A DNA stretch of 64,000 nucleotides from JAFRXK01 sp045603305 (GTDB lineage Bacteria; Bacillota; Clostridia; Lachnospirales; Lachnospiraceae). The position numbers were made by a program, and so were the translations under genes. Below the pieces are notes generated by a model, which was not told where the DNA came from, made no database searches, and saw nothing but the letters and a program-made list of their open reading frames with translations. The first letter of the stretch is position 1. The number at the start of each line of letters is the position of its first letter. The stretch is from contig JAZULV010000079.1 in assembly GCA_045603305.1 (NCBI GenBank), positions 32,025 through 96,024 on the forward strand. Reading direction: 5' to 3'. Positions 8,230 to 16,078 of the stretch are shown one piece after another.

Positions 8230-10479
8230 TTAACCGGTTACTCTGTCAATACCGATAACACTTTCTATTTTCCCTAATTTGTCCATCAGTCTTCTAAGTT
8301 CTTCCTTACCATGAATCTCTACAGTTAAACTTACCGTAGCAAGCCCCTGCTTGCTTACACGGCTGTTCATGGAATGTACTTCCACATCACTCTCAGTAAG
8401 TATTCTTGATAAATCAGCTAAAATACCGGTTCTGTTGTTAGCGTATATATTTAACTTGGCTGCGTAACTCTCATGCATACTGCTTAAATCTTCGTGCCAG
8501 TTAACTTCTATCACTCTTCCAAAATCACTCTCAGGAATATCCTTCATATTAACACAGTCTTTTCGATGAATAGACACACCGCGTCCTCTGGTAATAAAGC
8601 CTACGATATCATCTCCGGGCACAGGATTACAACACCTTGAAAAGCGAACTGCAACATCATCAATACCCTCTATCAAAACACCGCCTTTAGGCTTGTTGCG
8701 TTGTTTTGACTTATTACTTTCAGTAATGGACTCAATAATCTCTTCATCAGTGACTTCTTTTTTATGCTTTTTATCATATTCTTCAATGGCCCTGTTTAGA
8801 ACCTGTCCTTCTTTAAGGCCGCCATGTCCAACCGCTGATAATATAGAATCCCAATCCTTAAAACTAAACTTATCAAGAATAAGCTCCTTGTATTCAGGCT
8901 TAGTAAGCTCACTATACACATATCCCTTAGCTTTGCAGTACTTTTCAAGCATATCGCGGCCTTTTTTAATATTCTCTTCCTTAAGTTCATTCTTGAAGAA
9001 CTGATTAATCTTGCTTCTCGCCTGACCGGTCTTTACTATCTTTAACCAGTCACGGCTAGGACCCTTAGCATTTGGCGAAGTGATAATCTCGATGCGGTCA
9101 CCATTCTGAATCTTATAGTCAATAGGAACCATCTTACCATTTACCTTGGCTCCGATCATCCTGTTGCCAACACCACTGTGTATACTGTATGCAAAGTCAA
9201 CCGGTGTAGCTCCATTGGTAAGATTCTTAACGTCACCTGTAGGAGTAAAGCAATATATACTCTCTGTAAACAAACTAAGGTCGTTTTTCAGCAGATTCAT
9301 ATATTCCTTGTTATCTGACATCTCATTTTGAAGTTCAAGAATCTGCCTCAGCCAGCTTAACTTCTGTTCCTCGGTTCTCGCCTCTGAATTAGCAGCCTTC
9401 TCCGAAAGCTCACCTGCACCATTCTTACCTTCTTTATACTTCCAATGGGCTGCTATACCATACTCTGCCTCCTGGTGCATCTCCTCAGTTCTAATCTGGA
9501 CTTCAAAAGGCTGTCCTTCTCCGATAAGCGTAGTATGTAATGAACGATATCCGTTTACCTTAGGCACCGAAATATAATCCTTAAATCTGCCGGGAATAGG
9601 GGTATAATGCTCATGAAGAACACCCAGTGCCGCATAACATTCTTTTATGTCTTTTACAATTATTCTTACAGCAAACAGGTCATATATCTGCTCTATGTCC
9701 TTATTGCCATTCACCATCTTACGGTAAATGCTAAAGAAATGCTTTGCCCTTCCATAAACCTTCGCATCTATCTCTGCACCCTTTATTATAGATGAAACTG
9801 TATTTACTATAGAATTTACAAAGCTCTGTCTTGTATTCTTAGTCTGTGAAACCTTCTGGGCAATCTCATAATATGAAAGAGGCTCTGAAAACTTTAATGA
9901 TAAGTCCTCCAGCTCAATCTTAACTTTGGATATACCAAGTCTGCCGGCGATAGGAGCATAAATATCCATGGTCTCCTTTGCCTTGTCTACCTGCTGCTCT
10001 ATAGGGAGTCCCTTAAGTGTACGCATATCCTGGAGACGGTCAGCAAGCTTAATAACAATAACACGGATATCCTTCGCCATAGCAAGGAACATCTTTCTAA
10101 GGCTCTCCGCCTGAAACTCTACCTTATCCATAGAATCTGATATCTGGGTCAGCCTTGATACTCCATCTATCAGAAAAGCAATATCCGCACCAAACTCTTT
10201 CGCAACACTTTCAGAATGAATACTCTCTTCTTCATGGAGATTGTGCAGTATACCTGCACATATTGCAGCTTCATCCATACCAAGTTCAGAAAGAATTACA
10301 GCCACATTCATTGAATGACTGATCTTTGATTCTCCACACTTACACATATGTCCCATGTGCATATCCTTCGCCATATGGTATGCCTTTGTAATAAGCTCAC
10401 AGTCCACCTCTGACCTATTATCCTTTAACAGTCTGATAAGTTTTTCTAATAGTAAATCAGTATTTTCATTCACAGTCAC
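8230..10479 (-). CDS. relA: RelA/SpoT-family (p)ppGpp synthetase, hydrolase site degraded
   Basis: A 749-residue long RSH enzyme of the stringent response. Domains in order: HD hydrolase (about 30-190), synthetase (about 230-350), TGS (about 395-460), a ZFD/RIS-type region with CCNPVPGDDIVG, and a C-terminal ACT domain (about 675-749). The synthetase carries RFKDYI, NGYRSLHTT and EVQIRTEEMH, as in active enzymes. The hydrolase does not: the HD pair reads His79-Asn80, the ED pair reads Glu83-Glu84, and RLHNMRT is RLQDMRT with Asp151 for Asn. Loss of ppGpp hydrolysis is inferred from these changes. The start is a GTG at 10479, or possibly the in-frame GTG at 10473, which is better spaced from AAGGAGG. 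It is monocistronic. Confidence 0.93.
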   Translation of the reverse strand: MTVNENTDLLLEKLIRLLKDNRSEVDCELITKAYHMAKDMHMGHMCKCGESKISHSMNVAVILSELGMDEAAICAGILHNLHEEESIHSESVAKEFGADIAFLIDGVSRLTQISDSMDKVEFQAESLRKMFLAMAKDIRVIVIKLADRLQDMRTLKGLPIEQQVDKAKETMDIYAPIAGRLGISKVKIELEDLSLKFSEPLSYYEIAQKVSQTKNTRQSFVNSIVNTVSSIIKGAEIDAKVYGRAKHFFSIYRKMVNGNKDIEQIYDLFAVRIIVKDIKECYAALGVLHEHYTPIPGRFKDYISVPKVNGYRSLHTTLIGEGQPFEVQIRTEEMHQEAEYGIAAHWKYKEGKNGAGELSEKAANSEARTEEQKLSWLRQILELQNEMSDNKEYMNLLKNDLSLFTESIYCFTPTGDVKNLTNGATPVDFAYSIHSGVGNRMIGAKVNGKMVPIDYKIQNGDRIEIITSPNAKGPSRDWLKIVKTGQARSKINQFFKNELKEENIKKGRDMLEKYCKAKGYVYSELTKPEYKELILDKFSFKDWDSILSAVGHGGLKEGQVLNRAIEEYDKKHKKEVTDEEIIESITESNKSKQRNKPKGGVLIEGIDDVAVRFSRCCNPVPGDDIVGFITRGRGVSIHRKDCVNMKDIPESDFGRVIEVNWHEDLSSMHESYAAKLNIYANNRTGILADLSRILTESDVEVHSMNSRVSKQGLATVSLTVEIHGKEELRRLMDKLGKIESVIGIDRVTG

Positions 10480-10571
10480 TCACCTCCTTAAAAAACGCAA
10501 GGCAAATTCCAGTAACCTGCTAAATATAACAGCACCGTAATCTGCCCATAAAGAACATCTGAACATAATTA

Positions 10572-11117
10572 TCAATTAAATAATATATCAACAGGAACCA
10601 TAATACCTATGGAATCCTTAACTCCGTCTGCGTCTGTTACGCCAAGATATACATGTAATTCTAAATAATCTTCTTCTGTCAATTCATAAATTGTATCTGT
10701 ATAAAATGTTATCCTGCTCCTAATACTCTCTTTATTCTCCAGCACGCCTTCATACTCATCATCATAGTTAACCATATCTCTGCTATTTGAAATATAGGTC
10801 ATCTCATCATCAATATATGAATCTACTGATATTACACCATTCTTACCCAAATCATCAGTCTCTGACCAAACCAAAAGATTGGCACCTGATACATTCTTAG
10901 CAATGACTGTAACTGTAATATCTTCACCTATTACATATTCTTCTTTATCAAAGCCAACACTAAATTCTATACCATCTACTGTCTGTGTATAGTACTTACC
11001 TGCTGAAGTTTCTTCATTGCTCACTGTCTGCCCGTTATGATCTATCGTATCGCTGCACGCTGTAATAAACAAAAGTATTGATAAGAGGATAAACAGACTA
11101 ATCGCTCTGCTTCTCAT
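10572..11117 (-). CDS. Putative lipoprotein with Ig-like fold
   Basis: A 181-residue exported protein. The N-terminus has a basic start, a hydrophobic core and the lipobox ITAC, so Cys21 is probably lipidated and the mature protein tethered outside the membrane. The remainder (GIEFSVGFDKEEYVIGEDI, then TVIAKNVSGANLLVWSE) is predicted beta-rich and looks like a BsuPI-type or other Ig-like domain, but I cannot name a family. The ATG has GAGGAG upstream. It lies 92 bases downstream of the Rel gene's start region and 96 bases after sufB with no clear co-transcription signal. Confidence 0.7.
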   Translation of the reverse strand: MRSRAISLFILLSILLFITACSDTIDHNGQTVSNEETSAGKYYTQTVDGIEFSVGFDKEEYVIGEDITVTVIAKNVSGANLLVWSETDDLGKNGVISVDSYIDDEMTYISNSRDMVNYDDEYEGVLENKESIRSRITFYTDTIYELTEEDYLELHVYLGVTDADGVKDSIGIMVPVDILFN

Positions 11118-11213
11118 AATACTCCTCTATCTATATATGAATCACAATTATTGTGTAAAAATCATACTTTTATAGTATCACTATTGAAGTTGAGCGTCAA
11201 TCTGAAATTTTAA

Positions 11214-12131
11214 CTATTTTAAAAATCCGTTAATGATTTGTTCCTCGGCCTCTTCCTCTGTAAGACCTAAGGTCATAAGCTTAATAATCTGCTCTCCGGC
11301 AATCTTACCGATGGCAGCCTCATGAATAAGTGCCGCATCCGGATTGTTCGCAGAAATCTCCGGCACCGCCCTGATCTTTGCATCACCTACGATAATCGCA
11401 TCACACTCGGTATGACCGGTGCAGGCTGCATTACCGTTTACCTTTGATACAAAAAGCTGATAAGAATTATCCTTGGCAACAGACCTTGATACAATATTGG
11501 CTCCGGAACCGTCACCATTCAAATCTACTTCAAACACACTCTCAGCACTTTGCTCACCATGGGTCATAAGCTTCTCGCCAACTACCAGCTTGGCACCTGC
11601 CTTAAGCTCTGCCTTAGTGTATCTGTTAGTAGAATCCACACCTCTTATCTGGGCTGTGTCCATCTCCATGTAACCATTCTCATCAATATATACAATGGTC
11701 TGCGGGTTCATAATTCTCTTGCCGTTACCGTCACCACTGCCATAATGCTTCTCAACATACTTTACCTTTGCATTCTTACCCACATGGAATGTATGAATAC
11801 CATCATGCTTTGAAGAAGCGTCGCCACCATTGTGAATACCACATCCGGCAATTATCGTAACATCACAGTCTTCACCGATATGAAAATCATTGTATACCAT
11901 CTCTTCAAGTCCTGACTGGCTTAAAAGCACCGGAAGGTGAACACTCTCCTTCTTTGTCCCCGGCTTAATAATAATATCAATACCGCTTCCGTCTTCTTTC
12001 GCTACTATATCAATATTCGCTGTTGTATTTCTCTCTACGCTCTCGCCGTTAGCTCTTATATTATATGCTCCTGTCGGAATCTCGTGAAGTCCGGCAACCT
12101 GCTCAAGCAGATTCATCTGTATTGAATCCAT
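11214..12131 (-). CDS. sufB: SufB/SufD-family Fe-S scaffold protein of a minimal SUF system
   Basis: A 305-residue SufBD-family protein, much shorter than classical SufB (about 480 residues). The beta-helix core and functional residues remain: Cys in GHTECDAIIVG, matching the SufB Fe-S cysteine in QCDSLLIG, and His-Glu in ALIHEAAIGKI, matching the C-terminal HE pair. Together with the SufC-like ATPase upstream it forms the two-gene SufB-SufC type found in anaerobes (SMS, SUF-like minimal system), which assembles or transfers Fe-S clusters. GGAGG precedes the ATG at 12131; the in-frame TTG 12 bases earlier overlaps that site and was rejected. No sufS, sufU or sufD is adjacent. Confidence 0.87.
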   Translation of the reverse strand: MDSIQMNLLEQVAGLHEIPTGAYNIRANGESVERNTTANIDIVAKEDGSGIDIIIKPGTKKESVHLPVLLSQSGLEEMVYNDFHIGEDCDVTIIAGCGIHNGGDASSKHDGIHTFHVGKNAKVKYVEKHYGSGDGNGKRIMNPQTIVYIDENGYMEMDTAQIRGVDSTNRYTKAELKAGAKLVVGEKLMTHGEQSAESVFEVDLNGDGSGANIVSRSVAKDNSYQLFVSKVNGNAACTGHTECDAIIVGDAKIRAVPEISANNPDAALIHEAAIGKIAGEQIIKLMTLGLTEEEAEEQIINGFLK

Positions 12132-12192
12132 AATGTCCTCCAAATAAACTAACTCTTATACAATCTAATGCTTAACATTAGTCTCTGTCTTA

Positions 12193-12918
12193 TTAATTAT
12201 TATAATATCTGCAGCCGCTGTCTGCCTTGCCAAGTAACTCCGGCAATATCTCGTCCTTAGTTCCCACAGCACTAATCTGTCCGCCGGCAACCACAACTAT
12301 TCTGTCTGCAATATTTAAAATTCTCTCCTGATGTGAAATTATAAGTATAGAAGAATTCTTGATTTCGTTGTGCATCTTCTCGAATACTTTAATAAGGTTG
12401 TTAAAACTCCACAAATCAATACCGGCTTCCGGTTCATCAAATACGGAAAGCTTGGTACCTCTTGCAATTATAGTTGCAATCTCGATACGCTTTAACTCTC
12501 CGCCGGAAAGGCTGGCATCCACTTCACGCCTGATATAATCCTTCGCACAAAGTCCCACCTCGGATAAATACTCACAGGCTCCGGCTGCACTTAAATTCTC
12601 GCCCGCCGCAAGACGTATAAGATCAAGTACTGTAACCCCCTTAAATCTTACCGGCTGCTGGAAGGCATAACTGATACCTCTCTTGGCTCTCTCAGTAATA
12701 CTCATATCAGTAATATCTTCACCATCGAAATAAATCTTTCCTGATGAAGGCTTCTCTATACCAGCGATAATCTTCGCAAGAGTAGACTTACCCCCACCAT
12801 TCGGTCCGGTTATGGCAACAAACTCATTGTTATCTAAAACAAGGCTTACATCCTTTATAATTTCTTTTTTATCTTTATCCCCTTCAACTTCAAAGGAAAT
12901 GTTCTTTAACTCAAGCAT
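12193..12918 (-). CDS. sufC: SufC-like Fe-S assembly ATPase
   Basis: A 241-residue ABC-type ATPase without membrane segments. It has Walker A GPNGGGKST, signature LSGGELKRIE, Walker B LSVFDEPEAGID and the H-loop SHQERIL. The DEPEAGID form is characteristic of SufC-type rather than transporter ATPases. It precedes the SufB-like gene by 61 bases on the same strand and has no permease partner, supporting a SufBC complex. SufC hydrolyses ATP to remodel the SufB scaffold during Fe-S cluster assembly in the cytoplasm. Confidence 0.88.
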   Translation of the reverse strand: MLELKNISFEVEGDKDKKEIIKDVSLVLDNNEFVAITGPNGGGKSTLAKIIAGIEKPSSGKIYFDGEDITDMSITERAKRGISYAFQQPVRFKGVTVLDLIRLAAGENLSAAGACEYLSEVGLCAKDYIRREVDASLSGGELKRIEIATIIARGTKLSVFDEPEAGIDLWSFNNLIKVFEKMHNEIKNSSILIISHQERILNIADRIVVVAGGQISAVGTKDEILPELLGKADSGCRYYNN

Positions 12919-13107
12919 CTAGATTCCTCCCATTAAAAACTGTATCTTATTATACTTATAAATACCATGTATTTCAAGTACTTAAAATAACAACTGTCAG
13001 GATATCACTTTCATGTTTATAGAAATGCCTAATAAAATACGACAATGAATTTTCCAATTGTGAATGAAACTTCTGGCTATATTATATCCAAATCAACAAA
13101 AATGTAA

Positions 13108-13141
13108 AAGGCATATACCGATATCACTCGATACATGCCTT
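13108..13141 (-). terminator. Terminator after the NTGD surface protein
   Basis: On the minus strand AAGGCAT and ATGCCTT enclose a further TATCG / CGGTA pairing, and are followed by TTACATTTTT. It lies about 30 bases after the stop at 13173. Confidence 0.8.
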
Positions 13142-13172
13142 ATATTATCATACAAGCTTATTCACTTATCTC

Positions 13173-14618
13173 TTATGCCCTTTTCTTTCTTGCAGCAAAT
13201 AATACTACTAATGCAAGTACACTTACAGGAAGCATGATTACCCAAATCATTGTTGATGTGTAATCGCCTGTGTTTGGAGCTGCCGCCTGAGTTGTAGTTG
13301 ATTCAAGTGTTGCATCGTTTATTGCTACTGTTGTCTCCTCAGTAGTTGCTTCGGTTGTTGCTTCTATTGTTACCTCGGTTGTCGCTTCGGTTGTTACCTC
13401 AGTTGTTGCTTCGGTTGTCGCCTCTGTGGTTGCTTCGGTTGTTTCTTCAACAGCTTTCTCAAGAACAATCTTAACAAACTGGACATCATTTGACTCTGCT
13501 ACAGTAACCTCTTTTGTAATTGGTTTATAATTAGCAGGAATATAATCAAAGCCTAAAGTATAATTACCGGCAGGAACATTTATAAGTGTTGTTCCATCTT
13601 CCGGATAATCAACAGCCTTTGCTGTTATTCTTTTTGTATCATAAGCATATCTGCTGGTACCGGAATTTCCACCACCTACACCTGAACCATTTTCATCGCT
13701 ATACTTATAATTTGTAGAAGCATAGTATGCTCTTGTTGACTTTTCAACATATATCTCAACATAACCCTGAGCATCAGGAACAGCAGCATTAATTACTGAA
13801 CCACTGACAAAAACCAGTATAGCACTTCTATCCCTGTTGTCAGTTTCAAAGCTGTATACTCTACCAGCATTAGTAATAGTGCCTGTTGCAGCATCATATT
13901 TCGGATATATATCAGAAAGCTTAACGCGTGTCTTAATATATTCTGTCGGTTCACTGCTCACGTTCACGCCATACATACTTCCTGCACCATTCCCCAGTCC
14001 AATCCATGAATTGTACTCACCGGCAGCCAAAGGATACTTATTTATTCTACCAGCATTATCATTAAATGTACACTTTGTACTACCAACACTAACATAACCT
14101 GTATAATACCTTGAAGCCCAACTGGAATCAACAACTGTAACAAGAGTATTTCCATCAACAGTAAGCTCTGTTTGTCGCTCTCCAATATAGTTGATTAAAA
14201 CTTCATGTGTACTATTATCATAAAATTCAAGACTTCCTGAAACATTTATCATCTCTTCAAAACCATTATCATAATACTTTACTTCCTTAGCAACATATGG
14301 TGCAACCAATGCTTCAAAAGTACTCTTTGGCTCACGAAAAACATTATAGCTAATACCTGAACCATTAAGCGTTGTAACGGATGAACCATTTGCCGTCCAA
14401 GATGCTAATTCAACTCCGTAAGCATCACTAATATACATATTATTAAGGTTTACCGGATTCCCCTCTTCATCTACTACCTGTACATTCAACATATTCTCAG
14501 GAGCTACTGTAACTACCTCATTTTCTGTGCTTTCGGCACTAACTGCAAATACAGAACCAAATACAGTTATCATTGCCAATAAAGCTACTGTTACTTTTTT
14601 TAAACTAGTTTTCTTCAT
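13173..14618 (-). CDS. Sortase-type cell-wall surface protein with Thr/Glu linker
   Basis: A 481-residue exported protein. Residues 1-29 are a signal peptide ending near AVSAES. The body (about 30-385) is beta-rich and matches no family I can name. A run of ATTE/VTTE repeats (about 390-432) makes a stalk. The C-terminus is a sorting signal: PNTGD, a hydrophobic helix, then a basic AARKKRA tail. This is an LPXTG-like signal without the Leu, as common in Lachnospiraceae, so sortase anchoring to peptidoglycan is likely. The segment VPAGNYTLGFDYIPANYKP resembles a collagen-binding B-type (CnaB) or carboxypeptidase-regulatory fold. The gene has its own promoter and terminator. Confidence 0.8.
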   Translation of the reverse strand: MKKTSLKKVTVALLAMITVFGSVFAVSAESTENEVVTVAPENMLNVQVVDEEGNPVNLNNMYISDAYGVELASWTANGSSVTTLNGSGISYNVFREPKSTFEALVAPYVAKEVKYYDNGFEEMINVSGSLEFYDNSTHEVLINYIGERQTELTVDGNTLVTVVDSSWASRYYTGYVSVGSTKCTFNDNAGRINKYPLAAGEYNSWIGLGNGAGSMYGVNVSSEPTEYIKTRVKLSDIYPKYDAATGTITNAGRVYSFETDNRDRSAILVFVSGSVINAAVPDAQGYVEIYVEKSTRAYYASTNYKYSDENGSGVGGGNSGTSRYAYDTKRITAKAVDYPEDGTTLINVPAGNYTLGFDYIPANYKPITKEVTVAESNDVQFVKIVLEKAVEETTEATTEATTEATTEVTTEATTEVTIEATTEATTEETTVAINDATLESTTTQAAAPNTGDYTSTMIWVIMLPVSVLALVVLFAARKKRA

Positions 14619-14723
14619 TCTACTTTTCCTTTCTCATATTAATTCAGATTAGTTATTCTCTCGAAAGCCATTACCCCCAATTAATCCACTGAAAAACTTT
14701 CTCAAGAATTCACAACAGACCTA

Positions 14724-14752
14724 ACTTTAACACAGAATATGTGATACTTCAA
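14724..14752 (-). promoter_or_regulatory. Candidate promoter of the NTGD surface-protein gene
   Basis: TTGAAG (14752-14747) and TAAAGT (14729-14724) lie 17 bases apart on the minus strand, with TG bases in the spacer close to the -10 element. It is about 105 bases before the ATG. Confidence 0.5.
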
Positions 14753-14840
14753 TCATATTTTTCTATAAATACCATTTATAACATATTCTTTTCTGCACGT
14801 TAAATTATATTTTCACATATTACTTTAATGAAAACTAAGC

Positions 14841-15554
14841 TTAAAACAACACCTCGAACTGCACCATCAAATTTGCCATCACAACAGTAATAATCCCTGC
14901 CACAACTATGGACAAACTGCTCATAGCTCCTTCTACTTCACCCAGCTCTATTGCCTTTGATGTTCCAATGGCATGGGCTGAATTACCCATGGCAAGTCCC
15001 ACTGCCACCGGCTCGGTAATTTTGAACAACCTGCAAACTGCCCTCGAAATAACTGCTCCAAATACTCCTGTAATAACTACAGAGCATACCGTTATCGCAG
15101 TGTTACCCCCTATCTCCTCAGATACACCTATTGCAATTGCTGTAGTTATGGACTTAGGAAGCAAGGAAGCATAAATTTCCGGCGACACATTAAGTAACAG
15201 CGATAAAAGTAATATTGAAAACGCTCCGGCAATAACACCTGCTAGTATGCCGCCAAACACCGCCAATATATTTTGCCTCAATATAAGAAGCTGCTTATAC
15301 ATAGGGACTGCCAGACATACCGTAGCCGGTGTGAGCAAAAAGGAAATGTACTTTGCTCCATAAATATATGTGTCATAGTTTATACCGGACACAACCAACA
15401 CAATAATAATTATTACAGAAGCAATTAACAGTGGATTTACAAACGTATATTTAAACTTCCTCTGCATAAAACTTCCGAACCAGTATGCAGTCAGGGTAAG
15501 CACCAGTCCGAAAAACACTGATTCATAAAAAGCGTTATTCAATAGTTCTGACAT
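14841..15554 (-). CDS. lrgB: LrgB/CidB family membrane protein
   Basis: A 237-residue protein with about six to seven transmembrane helices, of the CidB/LrgB family. Recognised by LPKSITTAIAIGVSEEIGG, the motif GLAMGNSAHAIGTSKAIELG and overall length. It pairs with the LrgA-like protein encoded just upstream, whose stop lies 18 bases inside the ATG used here. CidAB/LrgAB proteins are holin/antiholin-like and have been linked to autolysis control and to export of small metabolites such as pyruvate; which applies here is unknown. The ATG at 15554 has GGTGGAG 5 bases upstream; a GTG at 15566 is a less likely start. Confidence 0.9.
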   Translation of the reverse strand: MSELLNNAFYESVFFGLVLTLTAYWFGSFMQRKFKYTFVNPLLIASVIIIIVLVVSGINYDTYIYGAKYISFLLTPATVCLAVPMYKQLLILRQNILAVFGGILAGVIAGAFSILLLSLLLNVSPEIYASLLPKSITTAIAIGVSEEIGGNTAITVCSVVITGVFGAVISRAVCRLFKITEPVAVGLAMGNSAHAIGTSKAIELGEVEGAMSSLSIVVAGIITVVMANLMVQFEVLF

Positions 15555-15912
15555 TTGAATCTCCACCCTTTCTCTTCTTAATTATCAACTGAGAAACAAC
15601 TCCTGTAACAGCCATAACAACAACTGTGCTTGCTAAAGTAATAATTATGATTTGAATAAGACTCCCTTTAATATCGCCAAAAATATTCATCAAATTAACT
15701 GCTGCCGGCACAAACAACACCGGCATTATATTAAGAAGAAATCCGGATGCTTCTTCTATCTGCTCCTGATTAATAATTCCTGTCAGAAGGCATAGAAACA
15801 TAATGATAACTCCGTATACACTCGCCGGTACCGGCAAAGGAAGCAAGTGATTTAATAACTCCCCTGTCAAAGATATAATCGCTATAATCATAAATTGAAA
15901 TAAATACTTCAT
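15535..15912 (-). CDS. lrgA: LrgA/CidA family membrane protein
   Basis: A 125-residue protein with four predicted transmembrane helices. The segment LLPLPVPASVYGVIIMFLCL is the LrgA/CidA signature. The ATG at 15912 is preceded by GAGGTG. Longer in-frame starts exist, but they lack a ribosome site and would add about 22 unrelated residues. It overlaps the lrgB start and is translated with it. Together they form the standard lrgAB pair; no LytSR-type regulator is nearby. Confidence 0.9.
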   Translation of the reverse strand: MKYLFQFMIIAIISLTGELLNHLLPLPVPASVYGVIIMFLCLLTGIINQEQIEEASGFLLNIMPVLFVPAAVNLMNIFGDIKGSLIQIIIITLASTVVVMAVTGVVSQLIIKKRKGGDSNVRTIE

Positions 15913-16004
15913 GTGAACACCTCGATATAAGTATGGACAGTTTTCCATATATACTAACATATATTTCAAAGATAACAAGCATAAAAATAAATGCCAACAA
16001 ATAA

Positions 16005-16038
16005 AAGAAGCTGGTACACCTTAGCGTAACAGCTTCTT
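16005..16038 (-). terminator. Terminator after the EF-G-like gene
   Basis: Minus-strand arms AAGAAGCTG / CAGCTTCTT (9 pairs) are followed by TTATTTGTT, about 40 bases after the stop at 16079. Confidence 0.85.
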
Positions 16039-16078
16039 AAAATCACTTATTTATTAAATTTGATAAAAACAAATTATC

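Noticed and set aside
13321..13450. Repeated GTTGTTGCCTC-like units as a possible CRISPR or VNTR array
   Set aside because: The units are the codons of the Thr/Glu stalk of the surface protein and have no spacers.
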